A stretch of DNA of 64,000 nt from Nocardioides coralli. Lineage in GTDB: Bacteria; Actinomycetota; Actinomycetes; Propionibacteriales; Nocardioidaceae. A model generated the notes under the pieces. That model searched no databases, was not told the origin of the DNA, and saw nothing but the letters and a program-made list of their open reading frames with translations. Each line of letters begins with the position of its first letter. The stretch's first letter is position 1. The DNA lies in NCBI RefSeq assembly GCF_019880385.1, contig NZ_CP082273.1, positions 1-64,000 of the forward strand. The letters run 5' to 3'. A program made the translations under genes and the position numbers. Of this stretch, positions 14,686 through 22,211 are shown one piece after another.

Positions 14686-15464
14686 CGCTCCGGACCCCCG
14701 TCCTGCTGCGCGCCCGGCTGATCGGCTGGCTCCTCGTCCGGACCGGGCTCCTGGCCCGCGGCGGCCAGCGCGGCGAGCAGGCTCTCGGTCGCCGGGCGCA
14801 GCACGCGCTCCGCCGCTGCGCGCGCGGTCTCGGGGTCGCCCTCGCCGATCGCGGTGGTGAGCATCCGGTAGGCGCCCGGCTGACCGACCTCCTCGCCCAT
14901 CAGGGGGGCGAGCGCGGTCAGGGCGGGCTCGTAGGCGGCACGCAGGCTGTTGAACATCAGCTGGAACACCAGGGAGTCGGCCGCCTCCACGACCCGGTCC
15001 CAGAACGCCAGCGCGTGACGCTGTCGCTCCACGTCGTCGTCGGTGGCCGCCAGCGCGTCGACGGCGTCGGTGAGGTCCGCTGCCAGCGCCGGCCCGCCGC
15101 GGCGTGCGGCCAGTGCCGCGACCGCCGGGCCGACGGCGAGCCGGGCCTCGAGGACGCTCCGGGCGACGGCCAGGTCGAGGTGGCCGCCGCGTACGAGCAG
15201 CTGCGGCAGCAGGTCGAGACCAGCGGCCCGGCGGAAGTCGCGCACGGTGGTGGCCCCGCCGTGGCGGACCTCGACCAGCCGGGTCTGCGCCATCCGTTGC
15301 AGTGCTTCGCGCACCGCCGGCCGGGACACCCCGAGCACCTCGGCGAGACGACGCTCGCTCGGCAGTGCCTCCCCGGGGGCAAGGCCCCCGTCGACCACCT
15401 CGGCGAGCATCTGGTCGAAGACCTCGTCGGGGACGGAGCGGCGGGCGACGGGGTGCAGCGGCAT
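14682..15464 (-). CDS. GntR family regulator, FCD (FadR) subfamily
   Basis: A 260-residue repressor-type protein. The winged helix-turn-helix is near the N terminus (PSERRLAEVLGVSRPAVREALQRM), followed by an alpha-helical FCD ligand-binding domain and a Pro/Glu-rich tail. It precedes and overlaps the lipid hydroxylase gene, so it probably controls that enzyme and itself, with an acyl-CoA or organic acid effector (inferred from family). ATG 15464 was preferred to TTG 15500: -35 TTGACC and -10 TATCGT place transcription start at the ATG, while 15500 would lie in the -35. Confidence 0.87.
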   Translation of the reverse strand: MPLHPVARRSVPDEVFDQMLAEVVDGGLAPGEALPSERRLAEVLGVSRPAVREALQRMAQTRLVEVRHGGATTVRDFRRAAGLDLLPQLLVRGGHLDLAVARSVLEARLAVGPAVAALAARRGGPALAADLTDAVDALAATDDDVERQRHALAFWDRVVEAADSLVFQLMFNSLRAAYEPALTALAPLMGEEVGQPGAYRMLTTAIGEGDPETARAAAERVLRPATESLLAALAAAGQEPGPDEEPADQPGAQQDGGPER

Positions 15465-15701
15465 CCCGGGACGATAGAAGGGGTGCCGGCTGTTGGTCAA
15501 GTGGTCCGACCAATTTCGCCGGTCTAGTTGTCCACACCTGTGTATGAGATGGGGATAATTACGTGCGTGTAGTTCTCCACAGCTGTGTGCACAGCTGTGG
15601 GAAATCGGTCGGGAGCCTGAGCGTGGTCGGGCGCGGCTGATCAGGCGGGCTGATCAGGCGGGCTGCCGGCGGAACTGCCAGGCGGGGCGGTGCGGGAGGC
15701 G
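15465..15701. other. Intergenic region with DnaA-box-like sites and repeats
   Basis: Besides the promoter at 15471-15512, this gap has a perfect DnaA box TTGTCCACA at 15528-15536 and a one-mismatch box TTCTCCACA at 15573-15581. A 24-bp inverted repeat lies at 15577-15600 (arms CCACAGCTGTG and CACAGCTGTGG, 2-nt spacer). A 13-bp tandem direct repeat (CTGATCAGGCGGG twice) lies at 15637-15662. No gene is seen. Confidence 0.65.
15471..15512 (-). promoter_or_regulatory. Promoter and FCD-type operator of the GntR-hydroxylase operon
   Basis: On the minus strand, -35 TTGACC (15500-15495) and -10 TATCGT (15476-15471) have an 18-bp spacer and end 6 nt before ATG 15464. The perfect palindrome TGGTCCGACCA at 15502-15512 abuts the -35, and another TTGGTC half-site lies at 15493-15498. 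This matches the TGGTnnnACCA sites of FadR/PdhR-type regulators, so autoregulation is likely. Confidence 0.7.
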
Positions 15702-16628
15702 TCAGGCGAGAACGACGCGGGCAGCGATGCCGGCCAGGAGCACCAGCGCGGTGGCGACGAGGCCGGCGACCTGCCAGCGGCTACGACCCTCGCGGGGCGC
15801 GTACACGAGGATCATCGCGATGAGCGCCCCGCCCAGCAGCCCACCCAGGTGGCCCTGCCAGGAGATGTTGGGGAAGGTGAAGGTGATCACGCCGTTGAGC
15901 AGCAGCCAGACGCCGATCTGCGAGACGTTGCCGCCGACCTTGAGGGCGACCACGAACAACGCGCCCATCAGGCCGAAGATGGAACCGGAGGCACCGAGGG
16001 TCTGGATCTGGTCCGACGCCAGCCACAGCACCGCCACCGACCCGGCGACGCCGGAGAGCAGGTAGAGCGCCAGGAACCGGGCGCGACCGATCGCCATCTC
16101 CAGCTGCGGCCCGAGGAACCACAGCACCAACATGTTGACGCCGATGTGCCACACCTGGACGTGGGTGAAGGTCGAGGTGACCAGCTGCCACCAGGCGCCG
16201 TCGAGAACGCCGGGTACCCAGCTGCCGTTGACGGCGGAGGTGCAGACGCGCTCGCTGTCGATCTGGGGGAAGAAGCCACCGCGAGCCGCGTCGCAGCGTC
16301 CCCCGACCAGGAGGGCGAGCCAGTCGACGAGCCGGCTGGCGCTGCCACCGGTGGCGGAGATGGCGCCCCACACGGCGGCGTTGGCGGCGATCAGCGCCAG
16401 CGAGGTGGCCGCGGGGTTGCCCGAGCGCCGACCGCCGTACGCCGTGCGCCCTTGACGCGTCTGGCGTGCGCCCTCGGCGACGCAGGACGGGCACTGGTAG
16501 CCGACGGCGGCCTCGTTCATGCAGTCCGGGCAGATGGTGCGCTCGCACCGCTGGCACCGGATGTAGGACTCGCGACCGGGGTGCCGGTAGCAGGTCGGCA
16601 CCCCGGTCTCGTCCGGAGCGGGCGGCAT
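15702..16628 (-). CDS. Rhomboid family intramembrane serine protease
   Basis: A 308-residue protein with an N-terminal zinc-finger-like segment (four CxxC-type pairs, about residues 13-50, B-box-like). Six or so membrane helices follow. The rhomboid catalytic Ser lies in GASGSIFGL and the His in GHLGGLLGG. Predicted to cleave transmembrane helices within the membrane. It starts 2 nt after the cyclophilin stop, so both are probably one operon. The same pairing occurs at the Rv0009-Rv0010c position in mycobacteria only in part; the zinc finger-rhomboid form is common in actinobacteria. Confidence 0.92.
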   Translation of the reverse strand: MPPAPDETGVPTCYRHPGRESYIRCQRCERTICPDCMNEAAVGYQCPSCVAEGARQTRQGRTAYGGRRSGNPAATSLALIAANAAVWGAISATGGSASRLVDWLALLVGGRCDAARGGFFPQIDSERVCTSAVNGSWVPGVLDGAWWQLVTSTFTHVQVWHIGVNMLVLWFLGPQLEMAIGRARFLALYLLSGVAGSVAVLWLASDQIQTLGASGSIFGLMGALFVVALKVGGNVSQIGVWLLLNGVITFTFPNISWQGHLGGLLGGALIAMILVYAPREGRSRWQVAGLVATALVLLAGIAARVVLA

Positions 16629-16630
16629 GG

Positions 16631-17140
16631 TCAGGAGCGGGTGACCTCGACCGACTCGATGACCACGGGCTCGACCGGGCGGTCGCCAGGGCCGGTGCTG
16701 GTGGTGGCGATCGCGTCGACGACGTCGCGCGAGGCCTGGTCGGCCACCTCACCGAAGATCGTGTGCTTGTTGTTCAGCCACGGGGTCTGACCCACGGTGA
16801 TGAAGAACTGCGACCCGTTGGTGCCCGGGCCGGCGTTGGCCATCGCCAGCAGGTAGGGCTTGTCGAAGACCAGCTCGGGGTGGGGCTCGTCCTTGAAGGT
16901 GTAGCCCGGACCGCCGGTACCGGTGCCCAGCGGGCAGCCGCCCTGGATCATGAAGCCGGAGATCACCCGGTGGAAGGTCAGGCCGTCGTAGAACGGGCCG
17001 GACCGGTCGGTGCCGGCGTCGTAGTCCTTGGTGCCCTCGGCGAGACCCGTGAAGTTCGCGACGGTCTCGGGAGCATGGTTGGGGAAGAGGTCCAGGGTGA
17101 TGTCGCCCCGGTTGGTCTTGAGGATCGCCTGGTCGGCCAT
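16631..17140 (-). CDS. ppiA: Peptidyl-prolyl cis-trans isomerase, cyclophilin type
   Basis: Cytoplasmic cyclophilin of 169 residues without a signal peptide, catalysing proline isomerisation in folding proteins. The cyclophilin core is clear: FHRVISGFMIQGGCP, NGSQFFITV, and TIFGEV near the C terminus. The Arg of FHRV and the Gln of QGG are active-site residues of the family. It lies at the place of M. tuberculosis ppiA (Rv0009), downstream of the gyrA-tRNA block. GAGAGCGAG precedes the ATG. Confidence 0.95.
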   Translation of the reverse strand: MADQAILKTNRGDITLDLFPNHAPETVANFTGLAEGTKDYDAGTDRSGPFYDGLTFHRVISGFMIQGGCPLGTGTGGPGYTFKDEPHPELVFDKPYLLAMANAGPGTNGSQFFITVGQTPWLNNKHTIFGEVADQASRDVVDAIATTSTGPGDRPVEPVVIESVEVTRS

Positions 17141-17285
17141 GTGCTCGCTCTCGTCGTGGAAGACTCGTGGTCGTTCGTGCCCGTCGATCCTCCCAGATCC
17201 GCCAAGTCACCCGGACGGTGGCTGGTCCGGGTCTGGCGAACGTGGTCGAATGGGATGGATACCGACGCGAGAGGAAGATCGCCTC

Positions 17286-17951
17286 ATGGGCATCCGAAGG
17301 AAGAAGACGCTGATCGAGCAGGCTGCCGACTATGTCGAGCAGGCGGTCGACCAGATGCGGCCCCACGTCGAGCAGGCCCTCGAGTCAGCGAGGGACCAGG
17401 CCAAGCCGCTGCTCGAGGACGCGCGCGACCGGGCGGTGCCGCTGATCCAGGACGCCCGCGACCGGGCCGTGCCCGTCATCAACGACGCCCGCGACCGGGC
17501 CCGCCCCGTCATCGCCGACGGCGCCGCGCTCGCCGCGGGGAAGGCTGCCCTCGTCGCGGAGGCAGCCTCGCAGAAGGCGGCCGAGAGCCGTGACCTCGCG
17601 GCGGCCCGGGTCGCCGAGATCAAGGGTGAGAAGCCCAAGAAGCACCGGTTCCGCAAGTTCGTGATCTTCAGTGGCCTCGCCGCCGGTGCGGCCTTCGCGG
17701 CCAGCAAGCTCAAGGCGCGGCAGGACGCCGACAACTGGCAGTCGTCCTACACGCCCGCTCCGCCGCCGCCCCCGCCGAGCCAGAGCGCCCCGGGCTCGGC
17801 CGCGGGCGACGCCGCCGACGACTCGGCCGGCTCCTCGCCCGACGAGGCGTTGGCCGACGCCGCGGAGTCGCCGCACGCCGCCACCACCCCCGACGACCCG
17901 GCCGACGAGGTCGTGGTCGAGGAGAGCGGCGGCTCCCACAAGAAGGGCTGA
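17286..17951 (+). CDS. Membrane-anchored protein with 11-residue helical repeats
   Basis: A 221-residue protein of unknown function. After a basic start (MGIRRKKT) comes a long amphipathic helix built from 11-residue units around residues 30-75 (DARDRAVPLIQ, DARDRAVPVIN, DARDRARPVIA). The matching DNA is an imperfect 33-nt tandem repeat near 17400-17520. A basic patch (KPKKHRFRK), one hydrophobic helix (FVIFSGLAAGAAFAASKL) and an acidic Pro/Ala/Asp-rich tail follow. The 11-mer pattern is that of LEA/apolipoprotein-like lipid-binding helices, so peripheral membrane binding is inferred. It may relate to the DUF5324-type proteins of actinobacteria. ATG 17286 follows GAGAGGAAG. Confidence 0.78.
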   Translation: MGIRRKKTLIEQAADYVEQAVDQMRPHVEQALESARDQAKPLLEDARDRAVPLIQDARDRAVPVINDARDRARPVIADGAALAAGKAALVAEAASQKAAESRDLAAARVAEIKGEKPKKHRFRKFVIFSGLAAGAAFAASKLKARQDADNWQSSYTPAPPPPPPSQSAPGSAAGDAADDSAGSSPDEALADAAESPHAATTPDDPADEVVVEESGGSHKKG

Positions 17952-17970
17952 CCAGCCACTCGCTCGTCGT

Positions 17971-18993
17971 CTACCGCCGGCCGGAGGAGAGATCCTCCGG
18001 CCGGTGGTGCGCCACCCACTCGTCGATCCGTTCCCACCAGCCGAAGAGCCACTCGATCCGCTCCTCCCGGCCCGCGGGTATCTCCTCGCGCGGAACCTGC
18101 CACCAGCGCATCACGATCCGCTTGTCCATGGGCAGCTCGCGCCACAGGTCGGCGACGGTCAGCACGTGGTCGAGACCGGTGTGGGCGACCAGGACCACGT
18201 CGGCGTCCGGGGCGCCGTCGAGCGCCGCGATGAATCCCCCCGGCCGTGGCGCCAGCACGTGGGTCATCGCCTCGGCCCGGCGCGCCATCCGCTCCATTCC
18301 CAGCTTGTGCAGCCGCTCGATCGCCCGCTGGCGCCGGGCGGGGGTGAAGTTGCCGCCCTCGGGGAAGATCACGAACGCGTCGTTCTCGTCCAGTCCGTGG
18401 GCGAGCTCCGTGATGTGCTGCTCGACGTCGTCCTCGCGCGGATCGATGAACCGGGCGGGGATCCGGCGGAGGATCACGTCGATCGCGGGGTCCCACGCGA
18501 GGGTGTCCTTGAGGACCACCCGCGGCTCTCGTCGGTACCAGTGCATGAGGGCGTGGATCAGCGTGAAGGAGTCGCCGGGGCCGGCGTGACGGCAGGCGAC
18601 CAGGATCGGTACGCCGGGGTGGGCGTCCGGGGTCGGGCCGTCGGTCTCGATGCGCAGCGCGAGCACCCGGCGGGCCTCGTTGAAGAAGACCCACATCACG
18701 CCCTGCACCAGGTCGTAGTGGATCCCCTCGAAGTAGGGCGTCCGGATCCGGCGACCGAGGGCGGAGGAGAACCACAGCCCCCACAGCACGAGCAGCAGCA
18801 CCGTCTCGCAGGTGAGGTAGAGCAGCACGACCCAGAGCAGCCGCAGCGCCCGCCAGCGGCCGGGCAGCACCGGGGAGAGGAGTGCGGCGACGATCAGCCA
18901 GACCGGGAGGCTCACCCACACCAGCGCGGTGACGACCACGACCAGCGGAGCCAGCACCACCCGGCGCAGGACGTGCGCCGCCCCCGTGCTCAC
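17971..18993 (-). CDS. PlsC-type 1-acyl-glycerol-3-phosphate acyltransferase
   Basis: A 340-residue membrane protein with about three N-terminal hydrophobic helices (residues 10-75). The acyltransferase motifs are HAGPGD (HX4D, with Gly/Pro replacing the usual middle residues) and FPEGGNFTPARR (FPEG). Predicted to acylate a lysophospholipid or a related glycerolipid at the membrane. Its ATG overlaps the stop of the patatin gene as ATGA, so the acyltransferase and the lipase are co-translated. The last codons lie within a terminator hairpin. Confidence 0.88.
   Translation of the reverse strand: MSTGAAHVLRRVVLAPLVVVVTALVWVSLPVWLIVAALLSPVLPGRWRALRLLWVVLLYLTCETVLLLVLWGLWFSSALGRRIRTPYFEGIHYDLVQGVMWVFFNEARRVLALRIETDGPTPDAHPGVPILVACRHAGPGDSFTLIHALMHWYRREPRVVLKDTLAWDPAIDVILRRIPARFIDPREDDVEQHITELAHGLDENDAFVIFPEGGNFTPARRQRAIERLHKLGMERMARRAEAMTHVLAPRPGGFIAALDGAPDADVVLVAHTGLDHVLTVADLWRELPMDKRIVMRWWQVPREEIPAGREERIEWLFGWWERIDEWVAHHRPEDLSSGRR
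17977..18004. terminator. Bidirectional terminator in the 3' end of plsC
   Basis: CCGGCCGGAGGA (17977-17988) and TCCTCCGGCCGG (17993-18004) form a perfect 12-bp stem with a GAGA loop. It lies between convergent genes and inside the last codons of the minus-strand acyltransferase. There is no U-tract, as is usual in high-GC actinobacteria. Confidence 0.75.
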
Positions 18994-19811
18994 ACGTCCT
19001 CCAGGTAGGCCAGGCTGGCGGCGTACGTCGCCTCGATGCGCTCCTCGACCCCGCTGAAGTCGCGGGTGCCGAGCAGCGAGTCGTCGCGTCCGGAGGTCCC
19101 GCGCGCGGGGAGCACGTGGGCCTCGATCCCGTCGGGGAGCTCGGCCATCTCACGCACGAAGCGGTGGCGGCGGGCGATCTCGAAGGACACCCGCGCCACG
19201 TCCCACGGACGGCGAGGCACCCGCAGCGGTCGGTCGACCCGCCCGACCTGCAGCACGAAGACCCGGGTGGCACCCAGCGCGACGGCGCGACCGACCGGCA
19301 CGGAGTTGACGATGCCGCCGTCGAGGAAGTGCTCCTCCCCGACGCGGGCGGGCGGCATCAGTCCGGGAACAGCGGCGCTGGCCATGACGGCGTCGACGAG
19401 GCGTCCCGAGGAGAACCAGTGCTCGGTGGCCCGCTCGATCGACGCCGCACACGCCTGGAAGCGCACCGGGAGCTCCTCGATGAGCTGGTCGCCGAACTCC
19501 TCCTCGAGCCGCTGGGTCATCGGCTTGGGGGAGTAGAGGTGGGTGCCGGTGGCCACGGCGCGGCGCACCGTGCGGAAGGGCCGGTCGCCGTAGACCGGCC
19601 GCCGGGCGCGGCTGACCTCCAGCCAGAGCTCGGTGAGCCGCTCCGTGACGCCGGGCGTGGGGTCGCGCGCCACCATCGCGCCGTTGAGGGCGCCGACGCT
19701 GGTGCCGAGCACCAGGTCGGGGGTGATGTCGCGCTCGAACAGGGCCCGCAGCATGCCGACCTCCACCGCGCCGAGCACGCCTCCGCCGCCGAGCACGAAC
19801 GCGGTCGTCAT
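18990..19811 (-). CDS. Patatin-like phospholipase
   Basis: A 273-residue soluble lipid acyl hydrolase. It has the patatin oxyanion loop GGGGVLGA near the N terminus, the nucleophile elbow GTSVGALNG with the catalytic Ser, and the DGG of the Ser-Asp dyad (FLDGGIVNSVPV). The usual 250-300 residue length of stand-alone bacterial patatins is kept. It overlaps the downstream PlsC gene by 4 nt, suggesting paired deacylation and reacylation of membrane lipids (inference). Confidence 0.92.
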   Translation of the reverse strand: MTTAFVLGGGGVLGAVEVGMLRALFERDITPDLVLGTSVGALNGAMVARDPTPGVTERLTELWLEVSRARRPVYGDRPFRTVRRAVATGTHLYSPKPMTQRLEEEFGDQLIEELPVRFQACAASIERATEHWFSSGRLVDAVMASAAVPGLMPPARVGEEHFLDGGIVNSVPVGRAVALGATRVFVLQVGRVDRPLRVPRRPWDVARVSFEIARRHRFVREMAELPDGIEAHVLPARGTSGRDDSLLGTRDFSGVEERIEATYAASLAYLEDV

Positions 19812-19818
19812 CGAGGGG

Positions 19819-20172
19819 TCAGGCCCCCGAGGTGACCGAGGAGGCGAGCTCGGGGTGCTCCTGCCGGAACCGCTGGGCGACCTGGCGCTCGACCCAGAAG
19901 ATCAGCAGCGGCACGAGCCCGGCCACCAGCGCCAGCCCGGTGAAGGCCAGGCTCCAGCCGGCCCGGCGGGCGAGCAGGAAGGCGACGACCACGTAGACCA
20001 TGAAGACCCAGCCGTGGACGACCCACAGCACGCTGGCGGTCTCGCCGAACTCCTGCATCGCGGTGCCCTGCTGGGGGAGGTACTTCAGCGGCAGCGCGAC
20101 CAGCGAGCAGAAGGCCAGCAGGACGCCCACGATCAGGGCGAGCCACCGGTAGGTGGTGAACAGCTTCTTCAC
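19819..20172 (-). CDS. DUF3817 family membrane protein
   Basis: A 117-residue protein with three hydrophobic helices: around YRWLALIVGVLLAFCSLVALP, VLWVVHGWVFMVYVVVAFLLAR and AFTGLALVAGLVPLLIFWVE. This fits the actinobacterial DUF3817 family, often near SURF1 genes; its function is not established. GTG 20172 overlaps the TGA of the SURF1 gene (GTGA). An earlier in-frame start would add ~31 Arg/Gly-rich residues unlike the family. Confidence 0.85.
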   Translation of the reverse strand: MKKLFTTYRWLALIVGVLLAFCSLVALPLKYLPQQGTAMQEFGETASVLWVVHGWVFMVYVVVAFLLARRAGWSLAFTGLALVAGLVPLLIFWVERQVAQRFRQEHPELASSVTSGA

Positions 20173-20900
20173 GCGCTCGACTCTACTGATCGCTCGGGGC
20201 GCCGGGCCTCGTCCATCAGGTAGCGAACCCACACGAACACCGCGAACCCCCCGAACACCCACCACTCGAGGGCGTAGAAGAAGTTGCGCAGCCCGGTGAA
20301 GCGGCCGACCTCCGGGAGCTGGGCCAAGGTGGCGGCCTCCAGCCCCGGGGTGGGCTCGGCGGCGACCGCGTAGGCGCCGTAGAGGTCCCCCTCGACCCGT
20401 TGCACCAGGTCGGCGACGCGCAGCTGCGGCAGCACGTCGTCGTCGGGGTCGTCGTCGGCCGCACCCGTTCCCTCGGGTGGCTGCAGCCAGCCGGTCAGCT
20501 CGGCTGCCCCGGAGACCTCAGGAGCGGTGGGCTCCTCGGCCACGCCCCGGACCACCGGCAGCGCAACGCCGGCGCGGGCGTCGGTGAGCAACGGCGTCAC
20601 GACCCAGTAGCCGGTGCCCCGCTCGACGTAGACCGTCGCGTCGGAGAGCCACTCCCCGGCCACCGTGACGGGCTGGCCGACCGAGGCGGCCGGGAAGGGC
20701 TCGTCGGGGCCGAGCACCGAGGGCAGGGCGACGGGGTCGGACCGGGTCAGGTCGAGGGCCTCGGCCTGACGCTTGCCCGACCAGGTCTCGAGCTGCCACG
20801 CGCCGAGCCAGATCCCGAGGCCGAGCAGCGCCAGCACCACCAGGTGGCCTGGCCACCAGCGGAGTGCCCAGGGGGCGGGTCGCAGCCCCGGTGAGGTCAC
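20169..20900 (-). CDS. SURF1 family cytochrome oxidase assembly protein
   Basis: A 243-residue membrane protein with the SURF1 layout: an N-terminal helix (LVVLALLGLGIWLGAWQLETW, about residues 20-40, with the GxWQ motif), a large outside domain, and a C-terminal helix before RRPERS (WWVFGGFAVFVWVRYLMDE). SURF1 proteins assist haem a insertion into cytochrome c oxidase. GTG 20900 overlaps the crgA stop as GTGA, and its own stop overlaps the DUF3817 start. The adjoining GTG is the only start that excludes the unrelated upstream reading frame. Confidence 0.9.
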   Translation of the reverse strand: MTSPGLRPAPWALRWWPGHLVVLALLGLGIWLGAWQLETWSGKRQAEALDLTRSDPVALPSVLGPDEPFPAASVGQPVTVAGEWLSDATVYVERGTGYWVVTPLLTDARAGVALPVVRGVAEEPTAPEVSGAAELTGWLQPPEGTGAADDDPDDDVLPQLRVADLVQRVEGDLYGAYAVAAEPTPGLEAATLAQLPEVGRFTGLRNFFYALEWWVFGGFAVFVWVRYLMDEARRPERSVESSA

Positions 20901-21352
20901 TCCCAGCGGGTCGCGAAGGTGAAGCCGACCGCCATGAACGAGATGCCGACCACCAGGTTCCACTGGCCGAGGTCGTCCATGACGGGAACCCGCGAGACGT
21001 CGTCGCTGATGACGTAGTAGGTGCAGATCCAGATCAGGCCGACCAGGAAGCAGGTCAGCATGCCGACCACGACGCCGCGGCCACGGCCCAGCGGGGTCTT
21101 CGGGTGGGCGGACGCACCCAGGCCGAGCAGCAGCAGGCCGAAGCCGATCACGTAGTTCCAATCGCCGAGGTCGCCGAGGTAGGCGGGGCCACCGGGCTCG
21201 GCCCCGGCCTCGGCGCGGACCACCACGTAGAAGAAGGCGATCCAGGCGATGCCCAGCACCATCATCGCCACCGACACCACGAAGCGGGGGCTGAGCACCG
21301 GCCCGCCGGTGTCGAGGGAGGCGTGCTCCGTCTCGGGCTTGGACTTGGCCAC
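20897..21352 (-). CDS. crgA: Cell division protein CrgA with two tandem CrgA domains
   Basis: CrgA is a small membrane protein of the actinobacterial divisome that recruits peptidoglycan synthases. Known family members are about 85-95 residues with two helices; this one has 151 residues and reads as two copies. Copy 1 has GIAWIAFFYVV (34-44) and LGDWNYVIGFG (62-72). Copy 2 has GLIWICTYYVI (105-115) and LGQWNLVVGIS (128-138) and ends with the typical ATRW. GTG 21352 was chosen because GAGGAG lies 5 nt upstream and the product then starts with a CrgA-like AKSK. It heads the crgA-SURF1-DUF3817-patatin-plsC operon. The location equals Rv0011c. Confidence 0.9.
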   Translation of the reverse strand: MAKSKPETEHASLDTGGPVLSPRFVVSVAMMVLGIAWIAFFYVVVRAEAGAEPGGPAYLGDLGDWNYVIGFGLLLLGLGASAHPKTPLGRGRGVVVGMLTCFLVGLIWICTYYVISDDVSRVPVMDDLGQWNLVVGISFMAVGFTFATRWE

Positions 21353-21414
21353 CAGAACTCCTCGGTCGTACTGCACGGTCACGCCGTGTGGGCGCGGAGG
21401 CTAGCGTAGTCGCC

Positions 21415-22176
21415 ATGACCGAGGACTCCCACGCGAGCCCCGGGACCACGCGCCGGTCCCGGGGCCCCTGGCGCGTGGGTACGCCGCTGGTGGTGCTGGC
21501 CTGCGGGGTCCTCTTCGTCACCAGCGCCGCCAACAGCGGTGGCACGGACCTGCGTCCCGGGCGCTACGCCGACCTGGCGTCCCTCGTCGCCGCGGAGAAC
21601 CGCGAGTACCAACGGCTCGAGGCCCGCGTGCAGGAGGTCTCCCGCGACGTGGAGCGGTTGACCGCCCAGGTCGGCGACCCCCAGGTGCAGCAGCTGCGGC
21701 GGCAGGTCGAGCGGCTGCAGCAGCCCGCCGGCCTGCGGGCGGTCTCCGGGCCGGGCCTCACCATCACGCTCTCTGACGCACCCGAGGACGTCATCAACGC
21801 CAGCACCGGCGACCTCAACCTGCTCGTGGTGCACCAGCAGGACCTCCAGGCCGTCGCGAACGCGCTGTGGAAGGGCGGTGCGGAGGCGATGACGATCCAG
21901 GGCCGTCGCGTGGTCACCACCACCGGCATCAAGTGCGAGGGCAACGCGGTGCTGCTGCAGGGCCGCGCCTACCCCCAGCCCTACACCATCTCCGCGATCG
22001 GCAACCCCGCCGCGCTGGAGGCGGCCGTGCTCCAGGACGACTACCTCGAGGCCTACCGCGAGGACGCCGCGACCCCGGAGGTCTCGGTCGGGTGGGAGAT
22101 GCAGGCCGAGTCCGAGCTCGCGATGCCGGCCTACGACGGCCTCACCAACCTCTCCCACGCCCAGCCCATCCGCTGA
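21415..22176 (+). CDS. DUF881 family protein
   Basis: A 253-residue protein with one N-terminal membrane helix (about residues 20-40), then a coiled coil (RLEARVQEVSRDVERLTAQV) and the DUF881 domain: GPGLTITLSDAP, then IQGRRVVTTTGIKCEGN and GRAYPQPYTISAIGN. It sits where Rv0012 sits in M. tuberculosis, divergent from crgA and next to the pknB operon, so an envelope or division role is likely but unproven. TAGCGT at 21402-21407 ends 7 nt before ATG 21415, predicting a leaderless transcript. Confidence 0.9.
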   Translation: MTEDSHASPGTTRRSRGPWRVGTPLVVLACGVLFVTSAANSGGTDLRPGRYADLASLVAAENREYQRLEARVQEVSRDVERLTAQVGDPQVQQLRRQVERLQQPAGLRAVSGPGLTITLSDAPEDVINASTGDLNLLVVHQQDLQAVANALWKGGAEAMTIQGRRVVTTTGIKCEGNAVLLQGRAYPQPYTISAIGNPAALEAAVLQDDYLEAYREDAATPEVSVGWEMQAESELAMPAYDGLTNLSHAQPIR

Positions 22177-22203
22177 GCCGCCCGCGTGCGCCGGGCCGGC
22201 TCA
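22174..22203. terminator. Bidirectional terminator between DUF881 and pknB
   Basis: TGAGCCGCCCG (22174-22184) pairs with CGGGCCGGCTCA (22192-22203), one bulged C, loop of 7 nt. It starts on the DUF881 stop codon and serves the convergent pknB end as well. Confidence 0.65.
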
Positions 22204-22211
22204 GGGCCCGC

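Noticed and set aside
15577..15600. Inverted repeat as a phage attachment site
   Set aside because: No integrase, tRNA or foreign segment adjoins it; the DnaA-box content explains it better.
17400..17520. 33-nt tandem repeat as a CRISPR-like array
   Set aside because: The units are contiguous, in frame, and encode 11-residue protein repeats; there are no spacers or cas genes.
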